A stretch of 64,000 nt of DNA from an uncultured Flavobacteriaceae bacterium (GCA_947494205.1 CANLUH010000012.1:62001-126000); one strand, 5' to 3'; counted from the first letter of the stretch, positions 46,700 to 56,113 are shown. Numbers and translations: made by a program. The notes: a model not told the origin generated them from the letters alone.

Positions 46700-47323
46700 C
46701 TAGTAATAATTCTTTTTGGGTAACACAATATAATTACTCAGCTTAACTTTAAGTTCCCAAAAAACAATATCATTTTGGCTTAAAGTGTTGAAATCCAATG
46801 TGGTTTCAATATTTTCTCCTTTAATAATAAATTTGTTTCCTTTAGATTCGATATAATTGATTTCTCCATATGTTTCATGGGAAATCTCTTCTACCTTACA
46901 AGAAGCGCAAAAATCTCTAGAAACATCAAAGGCTCCCCAAGAAAAATGTAAGCCATTATTATCATAAAAATAATGATTATTAGTAATGCCTTTTTGTAGA
47001 ATTTGTTTGTCTTTAAATAGATCTGGCTTCCATAAAGCTGTAGTTTTAATTTTTAAACCAGAAGAGGTATCGATACATAGTCTTTTATCAGAACTTTCAC
47101 CAGGAACCCAGCCCTCTTTTTCTGCTTTAGAAATTATTTGTTGTATAATACTAGGAGAGATAACAAGTTCTCTTTTATATTCAAAATAACCAGTTAATTG
47201 GTAATCTTGATGCATAACACTTTCAATAATAAAAGATTTATAGTATAAATCTTCATCTGCTAATACTCTCCAAAGATACTCCCTGTTGTTAACAGTTATT
47301 TTCCTCGACCCTTTTTTGGGCAT
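46700..47323 (-). CDS. Protein of unknown function
   Basis: 207 residues from the ATG at 47323 (M-P-K-K-G-S-R-K-I); an ATG two codons earlier is also possible. No signal peptide or membrane helix. It opens with a short strand-rich motif (I-T-V-N-N-R-E-Y-L-W-R-V), has a helix I-I-Q-Q-I-I-S-K-A-E-K-E-G-W-V-P near residue 80, and is otherwise beta-rich with two Cys near residue 143 (F-C-A-S-C). I recall similar small proteins of unknown role with a M-P-K-K-x-S-R-K-I start. It lies downstream of miaA, 17 bp away, on the same strand. Confidence 0.7.
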   Translation of the reverse strand: MPKKGSRKITVNNREYLWRVLADEDLYYKSFIIESVMHQDYQLTGYFEYKRELVISPSIIQQIISKAEKEGWVPGESSDKRLCIDTSSGLKIKTTALWKPDLFKDKQILQKGITNNHYFYDNNGLHFSWGAFDVSRDFCASCKVEEISHETYGEINYIESKGNKFIIKGENIETTLDFNTLSQNDIVFWELKVKLSNYIVLPKKNYY

Positions 47324-47340
47324 TGCCATAAATAAATCTA

Positions 47341-48267
47341 TTAATTGTTTTTAATAACTCTGTCTATACATGTAATAAGTACATCAAAATTATAATTATA
47401 ATCAAACCAAAGAGTCTCCTTGTTTCTTTTAAACCAAGTGAGTTGACGTTTGGCAAAACGACGGGAATTCTTTTTAATTTCTGAAACAGCAAATTCTAAA
47501 GTCCATTCATTATTAAAATAATTGAATAATTCTTTATACCCAACAGTATTTAGTGCATTTAATTCTTGATGTTTAAATAACCCTTTAGCTTCTTCTAATT
47601 GACCTTGCTCTAACATAATATCCACACGTCTATTAATACGGTCGTATATAATAGAACGATCTGCAGTTAACCCTATAGTAATGGTTTTAAAAGGACGTTT
47701 TCCTTTACCCTTATTTAAAAATGAAGAATATGGTTGCCCAGAACCAATACAAATTTCTAAAGCGCGAATAACACGTTGTGGATTATCTATAGCAATAGTA
47801 TTATATGCAGTAGTATCTAATGTTTTAAGTTGAAGTTGTAAGGCTTCTAACCCTTCAGTTTCTAGTTGATTATTTAATGTTGTTCTAATATTTTTATCTA
47901 CATCTGGGAAATAATCTAAACCTTTAGTTACAGCATCGACATATAAACCAGAACCTCCAACCATAATAACTACGTTATGTAACTTAAAAAGAGATTCTAA
48001 GCGTTCTATTGCCTCTTTCTCGAAAGCACCAACATTGTAATCTTCTGTTATAGATTTATGATGTATAAAATGATGTTTAGCTTCTGCTAATTCCTCTTTG
48101 TTAGGAGCAGCAGTTCCAATTTGCATTTCTTTAAAAAATTGACGAGAATCTGCCGAGATAATTTCAGTATTAAAATACTTTGCCAATTTTATACTTAAGC
48201 TTGTCTTTCCAATGGCTGTTGGGCCAACTATAGAAAGTAAAACTTTATTTGAAGATGTTGAATTGAT
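47341..48267 (-). CDS. miaA: tRNA dimethylallyltransferase, apparent non-canonical start
   Basis: MiaA adds an isopentenyl group to A37 of tRNAs that read codons beginning with U. The frame includes the essential P-loop (G-P-T-A-I-G-K-T), the A-D-S-R-Q-F-F-K motif and the late R-Q-L-T-W-F-K-R-N motif. The first ATG/GTG/TTG in frame is TTG 48186, which would remove the P-loop. Between the upstream stop and the P-loop the only plausible initiator is ATC at 48267, giving 308 residues, the normal length. The call is therefore of an intact gene with a non-canonical start. It is leftward, after the K+ channel gene. Confidence 0.85.
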   Translation of the reverse strand: MNSTSSNKVLLSIVGPTAIGKTSLSIKLAKYFNTEIISADSRQFFKEMQIGTAAPNKEELAEAKHHFIHHKSITEDYNVGAFEKEAIERLESLFKLHNVVIMVGGSGLYVDAVTKGLDYFPDVDKNIRTTLNNQLETEGLEALQLQLKTLDTTAYNTIAIDNPQRVIRALEICIGSGQPYSSFLNKGKGKRPFKTITIGLTADRSIIYDRINRRVDIMLEQGQLEEAKGLFKHQELNALNTVGYKELFNYFNNEWTLEFAVSEIKKNSRRFAKRQLTWFKRNKETLWFDYNYNFDVLITCIDRVIKNN

Positions 48268-48289
48268 TTTGTTTAAAAATTAGAGGGCG

Positions 48290-49174
48290 TTAATCATTCA
48301 TTTTATGTCCGCATCCGTAGCAAAATTCTGCCTTATCTTTATGCCCTTCTATAGAGCAGTTAGGACAAGATTGTGTGTTTGTAGGAACTTGTTTATCTGA
48401 TGTCTTTGCTATTTCGGAAGTTACAATTCCTGTTGGTACAGCAATAATACCATAACCTAAAATCATTACTAACGAAGCTATAAATTGTCCTATTGGTGTT
48501 TGTGGAGCAATATCTCCATAACCTACAGTTGTTAAAGTAACAATACACCAATACACACTTTTTGGGATGTTTGTAAAACCGTTTTCTTCACCTTCTACCA
48601 TATACATAATTGTACCGAGTATAATAGATAAAATAATAACAGCGAATATAAACACAGAAATTTTTACACGGCTAGCTTTTAAAGCACGCACTAAATTATT
48701 AGAAGCACCTAAATAACGTGCTAGTTTTAATATTCTAAAAACACGTAATAAACGTAAAGCTCGTAAAGCAACTAAAGCATGTGTGCCAACAAAGATTAAA
48801 GATAGATATTTAGGTATTGTAGATAATAAATCTACAATACCATAAAAACTGGTAATGTATTTTAAAGGCTTTTTTACAGAGACTATTCTAGCAATATATT
48901 CTAATGAGAATAATATAGTAACTATCCATTCGCCTATATTAAGTAAGTTTTGGTATTGTAGTAAGTTTAAATATTGCTCTTTATCTTGGTGTTTAAGTAG
49001 CTCAAGAGATTTAATGTCTGGAGCAATAACACTTTCTAACATCACTAAAATAATACTCGCTAAAATAAAGATAAGTAAAACAACATCGAATAATTTACCA
49101 GCAGGAGTATCTGCTTCATAAATAATTTCATGAAGTTTAGATTTCCAATTTCTATGTGAGGTTTGTTTGCTCAT
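48290..49174 (-). CDS. Voltage-gated K+ channel-like ion transporter
   Basis: A 294-residue protein with six membrane segments. S4 carries regularly spaced arginines (A-L-R-A-L-R-L-L-R-V-F-R-I-L-K), and the pore filter is T-V-G-Y-G-D. The C-terminus has a small zinc-ribbon-like motif (C-P-N-C ... C-Y-G-C), an uncommon addition. It should act as a K+ channel in the inner membrane. Preceded by a TAnnTTTG box at 49193-49200. Its stop is 22 bp ahead of the ATC taken as the miaA start. Confidence 0.92.
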   Translation of the reverse strand: MSKQTSHRNWKSKLHEIIYEADTPAGKLFDVVLLIFILASIILVMLESVIAPDIKSLELLKHQDKEQYLNLLQYQNLLNIGEWIVTILFSLEYIARIVSVKKPLKYITSFYGIVDLLSTIPKYLSLIFVGTHALVALRALRLLRVFRILKLARYLGASNNLVRALKASRVKISVFIFAVIILSIILGTIMYMVEGEENGFTNIPKSVYWCIVTLTTVGYGDIAPQTPIGQFIASLVMILGYGIIAVPTGIVTSEIAKTSDKQVPTNTQSCPNCSIEGHKDKAEFCYGCGHKMND

Positions 49175-49192
49175 ATTAGTTTCAAAAGTACT

Positions 49193-49200
49193 AAAAAAGA
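49193..49200 (-). promoter_or_regulatory. TAnnTTTG -7 box
   Basis: On the minus strand reads TACTTTTG, 18 bp upstream of the ATG of the K+ channel gene at 49174. Confidence 0.5.
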
Positions 49201-49204
49201 TTAA

Positions 49205-51166
49205 TTACTTCTCTTTAAGCACAATTAATGAATTGGTTTGTGAATCTACAATGTTAGAGAAAAAAGTTTTTAAATTATTGTAATAGTTAGAAGTGTAAAT
49301 GGCTTCATTAAAGCTAAACTTTAAAAGAACCTTTACAGTATCTCCTTCTTGCTTTACATCTAATAATAGTGATCCTGTATTATTTGGTAATTTCATAGAT
49401 AAACTTCTCGGTAGCTCTATAACATCGTATTTACCATTTAAATCAATTTCAAAATTATATAAATACGCTTCTTTGTAGCCAAAATCGATAGGGTAGGTAC
49501 GTTCTTGTAGTTTAAAAGGATTCTCAGATATATATTTAAATAAAAATGGATTTATATATATGTTTTCTCCAATAAGTTCTGGTTCTACATTAACATGAAA
49601 CGTTTCTTCAAATGTTTTACTGCTTTTTTCTTTAGTACTAACCTCATGCTCTGTAATGTCTAAATTAGTATAAGCTTCTCTATAAGCTTTAAGGTAGTTA
49701 TCGTTATTACTATGATAAGCACGTTTGGATGAATGCGCATGGTACCCTGTTTTTTTAGAATCTATAGTACCTTCTATTACACCATCATCATTAAAAGTTA
49801 GATTTGTTTTTAAAACTTTAGTTGTCGTCTCATTAGCTTTATAAGGTAACCAATAACTTCCATCTTTAAAGTCTAAAAGACGCCCATATTGATTTAAACA
49901 TCTAAATGATACTTGACCAAAAGCTAAATAATTATCTACTGCATCTAATAAGTAAGTTTTACCATCTATGGTCGCTTGTACTATTAGATAATTAAAATCT
50001 GTTAAAACAGGATAAATTTTAGTAGCTAAGCCATTGGCTCTTGTAGATACTAATACTGCTTTAACATCAATGTTATTTGCGTATAGTAAATTATATAAGA
50101 GTATGTTAATTTCTGAAGCGCGACCAGATTTTGTTTTTACTAAATCTTTTAACGAGACTTCTTTAAATAAATTAAACTCTTTATTCCATGTATAGTTGTT
50201 TTGTACATATTTAAAGATACCTTCCGCCTTTTTTAAAGGATCTTTTTCTTTTGTTACTTCCGAAGATAATAACCCTTTAGCTATACTTTTCTTATTTAAT
50301 TGGCGTCCTATACTTTGTTCAGATTTTAAATCACTATCTGTAGATTTCCATGTTTTAGTATAGTTTTTTACACCACCATCGAAACCTCTATAGATTTTTA
50401 ATTCATAATCTACTTTAGATAAGTAATTATCTTTAGTAGTCATAAAATCCTCTTCTATAAAAGCAGGAACATTCTTCATAATATAAACAGAAGTAAAACA
50501 ATCTGCTTTGGCAGAACCAATAGCAATACAGTTCTTTTCCAATTTTGACTCATTAACATCAAGTTCTTGCTCTCCAACAAGTTTTATATTGTATTCGTAA
50601 TTCCCAGGAATACTTGCTCTGTATTCGCTATGAAGAGTAGGGATTTCATTTTGGAAAGCCCACCCTCTATATTTAAATAAAAAAGGCGTTTCTAATGTAT
50701 AACTATAAGATATTACAGAACCTTCTTTTATATTGGGAAGGGTAAACTTTACTAGTGTAATGTTATTATTATATTTTTCTTTGAAGATTTGATTTTTTTC
50801 CAGTTTAGTTCTAATAATATTACCTCCTTCTATATTACTTGTGGTCGCACTTATATTGGAAATTTTTTCTTTTGAATCTCCTCTGTCATTATTATAAAGT
50901 CCTACTTCAACATTGGCATGATTAAAACCTTCACGATTTAAAATTTTAACCTTACGCTTAATTTCTGTTATTAAATTAAAACTATTTTGGTCTATATAAG
51001 ATTTACCATATTCGTATATAACTAATGCATTCGCAGTTGAGTCTTTTCTAAAAACATTGGTTTGTACGTCGTCTTTAGATACAATATAATTTGCTGTGTT
51101 AAATTTAGTTTGGCTATAACCAATTAAAGATAATAGTAGTAGGGCAATGAGTAGATTATGTTTCAT
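49205..51166 (-). CDS. DUF3857 and transglutaminase-like domain protein
   Basis: A 653-residue secreted protein with a signal peptide ending near G-Y-S-Q. DUF3857 covers about 55-230 and a transglutaminase-like fold about 290-420. The usual catalytic Cys and His are missing: the Cys site reads K-S-G-R-A-S-E-I-N and the His site F-N-Y-L-I-V, while the Asp (Y-L-L-D-A-V-D) is kept, so this is probably a non-enzymatic member. A C-terminal beta-rich domain follows. Its ATG follows directly on the exonuclease stop (TAAATG), so the two are one operon. Confidence 0.85.
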   Translation of the reverse strand: MKHNLLIALLLLSLIGYSQTKFNTANYIVSKDDVQTNVFRKDSTANALVIYEYGKSYIDQNSFNLITEIKRKVKILNREGFNHANVEVGLYNNDRGDSKEKISNISATTSNIEGGNIIRTKLEKNQIFKEKYNNNITLVKFTLPNIKEGSVISYSYTLETPFLFKYRGWAFQNEIPTLHSEYRASIPGNYEYNIKLVGEQELDVNESKLEKNCIAIGSAKADCFTSVYIMKNVPAFIEEDFMTTKDNYLSKVDYELKIYRGFDGGVKNYTKTWKSTDSDLKSEQSIGRQLNKKSIAKGLLSSEVTKEKDPLKKAEGIFKYVQNNYTWNKEFNLFKEVSLKDLVKTKSGRASEINILLYNLLYANNIDVKAVLVSTRANGLATKIYPVLTDFNYLIVQATIDGKTYLLDAVDNYLAFGQVSFRCLNQYGRLLDFKDGSYWLPYKANETTTKVLKTNLTFNDDGVIEGTIDSKKTGYHAHSSKRAYHSNNDNYLKAYREAYTNLDITEHEVSTKEKSSKTFEETFHVNVEPELIGENIYINPFLFKYISENPFKLQERTYPIDFGYKEAYLYNFEIDLNGKYDVIELPRSLSMKLPNNTGSLLLDVKQEGDTVKVLLKFSFNEAIYTSNYYNNLKTFFSNIVDSQTNSLIVLKEK

Positions 51167-52528
51167 TTATAGCGTTATGATTTTTAATTTTTTATTACGT
51201 CTTAAATAGCTTTGTATAATATGTTTACTATCTCTATTGTCTTCCATAGGGGTTATAATAGATTCTAGTACTTTAATAGTATTTATTTGGTAGTTTAAAT
51301 TATAATAGCCGAGTCCTTTAAACACACCATCTTCTATTAAAATAGCACTACGTTCATCGACTTCGCGACCACGGTCTGTAATCACCATATTTTTATTGTC
51401 GTAACTATATTTTGTAATTAATTGTTGTACTCTGGTATTATAAGTTTCTTTAGATTCTTCTTGTATACAGGCGCCATCACAGTCATCTATACCGTAACTA
51501 AAACAATTAGTATTGGTTTTATACAAACCCGTTAATTTTTGACATAATCTAAATTTTTCTACAGCATTAAATAAAAAGGCTTTACCGCTTTGTCTATTAC
51601 TAAACGTTGTAATTGCTTTTTTACGACCATCGGCCTTATCTAGATATAAATTAATGTAACCATTATCATCTTTAAAACTATATAAAGCAGTATTAAACTT
51701 CCTTTTTCTTAAAGCGCGATTAAGTGGTGGCCTGTTGCGTTTAATTTCTTCACTTTCTTTTAAAAGTGCTACAAGTTCACTTCCTGTAGCTTCGTAGGTA
51801 ACAGCAGCAACTTGTTTTTGTATTTTTTTAGATTTTGGATTAGTACCAGTAAAGTGTTGATTTATTCTCTTTTTTAAGTTTTTACTCTTTCCTATATAAA
51901 TAATATCTCCATTAGCATTATGTATATAGTACACACCAGTTACAGAGGGAACACTTGCAATAATATCTATAAGCTTAGGCTCTAAATGTAATTTAGGTGT
52001 TTTTCGTATAGAATTTTGAATAATAGATTTCTCTACATCCTTAGCTAATAATAGTTTAAATAGTTTTACTGTAGCTAAAGCATCACCAGAGGCACGATGT
52101 CTGTCTGTAACAGGAATCCCTAAAGCACGAACCAATTTACCTAAACTGTAAGACGGTTGGTCTGGAATTAAATCTTTAGAAAGTTCTACTGTACAAAGCG
52201 TTTCACGTTCAAAATCGAAACCTAAGCGACTAAATTCGGTACGTAGTATACGGTAATCGAAATTAGCATTATGTGCTACTATAATACTATCCTGAGTAAT
52301 TTCTACAATACGTTTTGCTACTTCATAAAACTTAGGTGCATTACGTAACATTTTACTATTAATCCCCGTTAAATTGACAACAAAGGGCTGAATTTCTCGC
52401 TCTGGGTTAACTAGACTTATAAACTGATCTACTACTTCATGGCCATCATACCTATATATAGCTATTTCTGTTATGCCTTCTTCATTAAACTTCCCACCGG
52501 TAGTTTCTATGTCTACTATTGTATAAAT
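51167..52528 (-). CDS. DnaQ-like exonuclease with GIY-YIG domain, apparent ATT start
   Basis: Full length is about 453 residues. The N-terminal 3'-5' exonuclease domain shows D-I-E-T-T-G (Exo I), N-A-N-F-D-Y (Exo II) and H-R-A-S-G-D-A (Exo III). After a linker comes a GIY-YIG nuclease domain (V-Y-Y-I-H-N ... I-Y-I-G-K-S-K-N-L) as in UvrC/Cho-type proteins. The first ATG in frame (52351) would delete Exo I. The reading frame extends up to a stop, and the place where homologues start with M-Y is ATT at 52528. Probably acts in repair or as an exonuclease. Directly upstream of the DUF3857 gene. Confidence 0.85.
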   Translation of the reverse strand: MYTIVDIETTGGKFNEEGITEIAIYRYDGHEVVDQFISLVNPEREIQPFVVNLTGINSKMLRNAPKFYEVAKRIVEITQDSIIVAHNANFDYRILRTEFSRLGFDFERETLCTVELSKDLIPDQPSYSLGKLVRALGIPVTDRHRASGDALATVKLFKLLLAKDVEKSIIQNSIRKTPKLHLEPKLIDIIASVPSVTGVYYIHNANGDIIYIGKSKNLKKRINQHFTGTNPKSKKIQKQVAAVTYEATGSELVALLKESEEIKRNRPPLNRALRKRKFNTALYSFKDDNGYINLYLDKADGRKKAITTFSNRQSGKAFLFNAVEKFRLCQKLTGLYKTNTNCFSYGIDDCDGACIQEESKETYNTRVQQLITKYSYDNKNMVITDRGREVDERSAILIEDGVFKGLGYYNLNYQINTIKVLESIITPMEDNRDSKHIIQSYLRRNKKLKIITL

Positions 52529-52578
52529 ATGTATTGTTTTTTATTGTATTAGAGTTAGTCCATTTTTAATGAAAAAGA

Positions 52579-53241
52579 CTATATAGCATAATTTCTAGCA
52601 CCAAATATACTACTTCCTACGCGAACCATTGTACTACCAGATGCAATTGCTAATGGATAGTCTCCGCTCATCCCCATAGAAATGGTATGCAAGCCTTTAT
52701 TTAGAGACTTCAAAGCATCAAAAGTAGCTTTTAATAATTTAAATTCTTGTTGTACTTGATTTTGATTATCTGTAAAAGTTGCCATACCCATGACACCAAC
52801 AATATTTACATGTTTAAATTCTGAAAGTGTTTCCAATTGAAGGATACTTTTAGCGTCTTCTGGAGACATTCCGAATTTAGAATCTTCTGAAGCAATTTTT
52901 ATTTGTAATAAACAATCTATAATACGATTGTGTTTTTTAGCCTGTTTATTAATTTCTTTAAGCAGTTTTAAACTTTCTACCCCATGAATTAAATCTACAA
53001 ACGAAGCCATGTACTTTACTTTATTAGTTTGTACATGCCCAATCATGTGCCACTTGATGTCTTTTGGCATCGTCTCATGTTTTTCTGCCATTTCTTGGAT
53101 TTTATTCTCTCCAAAAATGCGTTGTCCTGCATTGTAAGCTTCCATTAAGTCGCTTACAGGTTTTGTTTTAGAAACCGCAACTAATGTAACGTGTTCTGGT
53201 AATGTAGATTTTATAGTGTTGAGGTTGTTTGCTATGCTCAT
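52579..53241 (-). CDS. YggS/PLPBP-family PLP-binding protein
   Basis: A 220-residue alanine-racemase-like barrel that binds PLP without known catalysis and keeps vitamin B6 and amino-acid pools in balance. The PLP Lys is in V-A-V-S-K-T-K-P-V (about residue 24-26), followed by G-E-N-K-I-Q-E, W-H-M-I-G-H-V-Q-T-N-K and the C-terminal S-M-G-M-S-G-D-Y motif. It lies 23 bp from the DUF1015 gene upstream, same direction. Confidence 0.93.
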   Translation of the reverse strand: MSIANNLNTIKSTLPEHVTLVAVSKTKPVSDLMEAYNAGQRIFGENKIQEMAEKHETMPKDIKWHMIGHVQTNKVKYMASFVDLIHGVESLKLLKEINKQAKKHNRIIDCLLQIKIASEDSKFGMSPEDAKSILQLETLSEFKHVNIVGVMGMATFTDNQNQVQQEFKLLKATFDALKSLNKGLHTISMGMSGDYPLAIASGSTMVRVGSSIFGARNYAI

Positions 53242-53264
53242 GTTATACTTTCTGCTCAGAGATT

Positions 53265-54503
53265 TTAAAATTCGTAAATAGTAACACCACTTCTTAATTT
53301 GGGTTGAATATAAGTGCTTTTTGGTGGCATTTTTAAACCATCGTTTGCAATCTGCTTTAAATCATCAATAGTTGCAGGAACCATACCAAAACCAACAATA
53401 AATTCGCCACTATCTATTTTGCTTTTTAAGTTTATAATGTCTTTTTTACCACTTAGATAATCAATACGCTCGTTATTTCTTAAATCTGAAATCCCTAAAA
53501 TAGGATCTAAAATAGTTTTATATAATAATTGTGCGTCTAGTTCGTCTAAAGACGTTTCAAACGTATAGTTAGCTTTTCTAAGATACAACGAGTAAAACTC
53601 ACCGTCTAAATACATACTAAAGTGATGCTTTTTTGAAGGTTTGTATGGGAAAATACCTCTATTTTCTATACGAAATGTGGCGTCTAACTTAATTAAGAAT
53701 TCCTCTTTACTTAAACCATTTAAATCTTTTACTAAACGATTAAATTCATGAATTCGTAATTCAGATTCAGGAATAAGATAACTCATAAAATAATTATAAG
53801 GTTCAGTTCCATTATGGTTTTCGTTATTTGTTTTTAAATCATGACACAATAATTGCGAAGAAGAAGATCTGTGATGCCCATCTGCAATATATAGCGTATC
53901 CATGGCTTTAAAGGCTTTAGAAATAGCATCTACATGGGCCAGGTCTTCTATTAACCATAAATAATGTGTATCTCTGTAGGTTGTTGTAAACTCAAATTCT
54001 GAACGTTGCTTTTGTGTTTGGTTTATTATTTCTGAGATTTCTGTATTATCTGGGTAAGTTAATAGTACTGGTTCTGCATTAAAACCTACCGTTTTTAAGT
54101 AATCTTTAAAAATAACCTCTTTACTTGCAATAGTGTCTTCGTGTTTTTTTATAACATCGTTTTCGTAATCTAGAACACTTGCAGCAGCAACAATACCATT
54201 AAAAACATCTTGCTCTCTGTTTACAATTTTATAGATATAAAATGCAGGTGTTTTGTCTTGTACAAAAACTGTATCTTCTTTAAATTCTAAATATCTGTTT
54301 CTTACGAGTTGGTAACGCTCTTCCCCAGAAATTTCTTTATCATATTTATACCCCGGGTTAACAATATGCAAAAATGAAAACGGATTATAGTCTAATCGTG
54401 CTTCACGTTCTGCTTGCGTATAACTTTGGTATGATCGCGAAGCGACTAAGCTAACTTTATCACGAGTTGGCCTTACTGCTTTAAACGGAAGTATTTTTGC
54501 CAT
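53265..54503 (-). CDS. DUF1015 family protein
   Basis: A 412-residue cytoplasmic protein of the widespread DUF1015 family. Seen are the N-terminal F-K-A-V-R-P-T-R, F-L-H-I-V-N-P, Y-Q-L-V-R-N-R-Y near 65, the central I-A-D-G-H-H-R motif (about 205-211) and a C-terminal D-P-I-L-G-I. The conserved His cluster and association with serine or hydroxyacid metabolism suggest an enzyme, but the reaction is unknown. Same strand as YggS. Confidence 0.9.
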   Translation of the reverse strand: MAKILPFKAVRPTRDKVSLVASRSYQSYTQAEREARLDYNPFSFLHIVNPGYKYDKEISGEERYQLVRNRYLEFKEDTVFVQDKTPAFYIYKIVNREQDVFNGIVAAASVLDYENDVIKKHEDTIASKEVIFKDYLKTVGFNAEPVLLTYPDNTEISEIINQTQKQRSEFEFTTTYRDTHYLWLIEDLAHVDAISKAFKAMDTLYIADGHHRSSSSQLLCHDLKTNNENHNGTEPYNYFMSYLIPESELRIHEFNRLVKDLNGLSKEEFLIKLDATFRIENRGIFPYKPSKKHHFSMYLDGEFYSLYLRKANYTFETSLDELDAQLLYKTILDPILGISDLRNNERIDYLSGKKDIINLKSKIDSGEFIVGFGMVPATIDDLKQIANDGLKMPPKSTYIQPKLRSGVTIYEF

Positions 54504-54540
54504 ATTTTTATTTTATTCAGTATTCGTATTTTTGACGCTT

Positions 54541-55194
54541 TTATTTTCTATTATTTTTAATAAATAATGTTGGGTCTAAATAACCCGCAGTATCACTAGA
54601 GTAACCACCTCCAATATCTAAATGTAAGGAATCTCTAATTTCTAAGTGCAAATGTGCATAATACGTGCCATTACAGTTCCCAATAGTAGCAATTTGTTCA
54701 CCTTTTTTCACAAAAGCACCTTCTTTAATAATAATACTATCGCAATGTGCGTATAATGATTTATAGAGTTTATTATTATGTAAATGTACTATTTGTAAGA
54801 CATTTCCCCAACCACCTTCATAATCTTTTACTTCACTTACATAACCATTAGCTATACTGTAGATTGGGTCTCTTAAATCGGAATTACCGCCGCCAACACC
54901 ATTCCAATCATCACCTAAATGATTGTTTTCTCCAAATTTTTGAGCATTGTAATAACCTCTAGCTTCTGGTTTGCCAACTGGGAAGTCAAACCCATCGGCT
55001 ATAAAGTTTGGGTTAGATTTAAATAAAGCCATATAATTTATGGCTTTAGGTACTGTATCTACTGTAGTAATAACCACAGGAGTTGTTTCACTTAAAACGA
55101 TACTATCTTCTTTAGGTTGTTTTGTTTCCGTTTTACAGGAGACAATAGTAGACATAAAAATAAAAGAGAGTATCGTTTTAATATGAAACTGCAT
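54541..55194 (-). CDS. M23-family peptidase lipoprotein
   Basis: A 217-residue lipoprotein (signal ... S-T-I-V-S-C-K) with an M23 (LytM-like) metallopeptidase domain that may cleave peptidoglycan cross-links. Metal ligands are visible in N-H-L-G-D-D-W (H-x-x-x-D) and H-L-H-L-E (H-x-H), with a supporting L-Y-A-H-C strand before it, so it should be active. It lies about 20 bp after the hydroxyacyl-CoA dehydrogenase gene on the same strand. Confidence 0.9.
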   Translation of the reverse strand: MQFHIKTILSFIFMSTIVSCKTETKQPKEDSIVLSETTPVVITTVDTVPKAINYMALFKSNPNFIADGFDFPVGKPEARGYYNAQKFGENNHLGDDWNGVGGGNSDLRDPIYSIANGYVSEVKDYEGGWGNVLQIVHLHNNKLYKSLYAHCDSIIIKEGAFVKKGEQIATIGNCNGTYYAHLHLEIRDSLHLDIGGGYSSDTAGYLDPTLFIKNNRK

Positions 55195-55214
55195 GTATTA
55201 CATTTTAATATATT

Positions 55215-56102
55215 TTAAGCAAATTGTTTTGAAACTTTTTCTGCTTTTCTACTTTCGCTATAATCGTAAAAACCTTCTCCAGATTTAACACCTAATTTAC
55301 CAGCGTTTACCATGTTTACTAATAATGGACATGGTGCATATTTAGGGTTTTTAAAGCCATCGTACATAACGTTTAATATAGATAAACATACGTCTAAACC
55401 AATAAAATCGGCTAATTGTAATGGTCCCATTGGGTGTGCCATTCCTAATTTCATTACAGTATCTATTTCGCTAACACCAGCAACACCATTATATAATGTC
55501 TCAATAGCCTCGTTAAGCATTGGCATTAAAATTCTGTTAGCAACAAACCCAGGATAATCGTTTACCTCTGTTGGTACTTTTCCTAGAGTTTTACTTAATT
55601 CCATTATAGTATTAGTAACATCATCGCTAGTATTATAACCACGAATAATTTCAACCAATTTCATAATTGGCACCGGATTCATAAAGTGCATACCAATTAC
55701 CATTTCTGGTCTAGAGGTTACAGCCGCAATCTGTGTAATAGAAATAGAAGAGGTATTAGTTGCAAGAATAGTGTCTTCTGGGCAAGCCTCGTCTAATTGC
55801 TTAAATATTTTAAGTTTTAAATCTAAGTTTTCTGTAGCAGCTTCTACAACTAAACTAGCGTATTCAACACCTTCGTTTATGCTAGTGTAAGTTGTTATGT
55901 TGTCTAGAGTGGCTGTTTTATCGGCTTCAGAGATACGCTCTTTAGCAACCATTCTATCTAAATTTTTAGTAATAGTAGCTAATCCTCTTTTTAAAGATTC
56001 TTCGCTAATGTCTATAAGTTGTACTTTAAATCCTGATTGTGCAAATGTGTGCGCAATACCATTACCCATTGTTCCTGCACCGATTACTGCTATGTTTTTC
56101 AT
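55215..56102 (-). CDS. 3-hydroxybutyryl/3-hydroxyacyl-CoA dehydrogenase
   Basis: A 295-residue NAD-dependent enzyme that oxidises or reduces 3-hydroxyacyl-CoA. The N-terminal Rossmann motif is G-A-G-T-M-G-N-G-I-A, followed by N-T-S-S-I-S, the catalytic M-H-F-M-N-P (His) and the C-terminal domain motif F-V-A-N-R-I-L-M-P (about 185-193). Matches the standalone 3-hydroxybutyryl-CoA dehydrogenase type. The upstream gap contains the dispersed hairpin repeat. Confidence 0.94.
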   Translation of the reverse strand: MKNIAVIGAGTMGNGIAHTFAQSGFKVQLIDISEESLKRGLATITKNLDRMVAKERISEADKTATLDNITTYTSINEGVEYASLVVEAATENLDLKLKIFKQLDEACPEDTILATNTSSISITQIAAVTSRPEMVIGMHFMNPVPIMKLVEIIRGYNTSDDVTNTIMELSKTLGKVPTEVNDYPGFVANRILMPMLNEAIETLYNGVAGVSEIDTVMKLGMAHPMGPLQLADFIGLDVCLSILNVMYDGFKNPKYAPCPLLVNMVNAGKLGVKSGEGFYDYSESRKAEKVSKQFA

Positions 56103-56113
56103 CTAAAAAGTAT

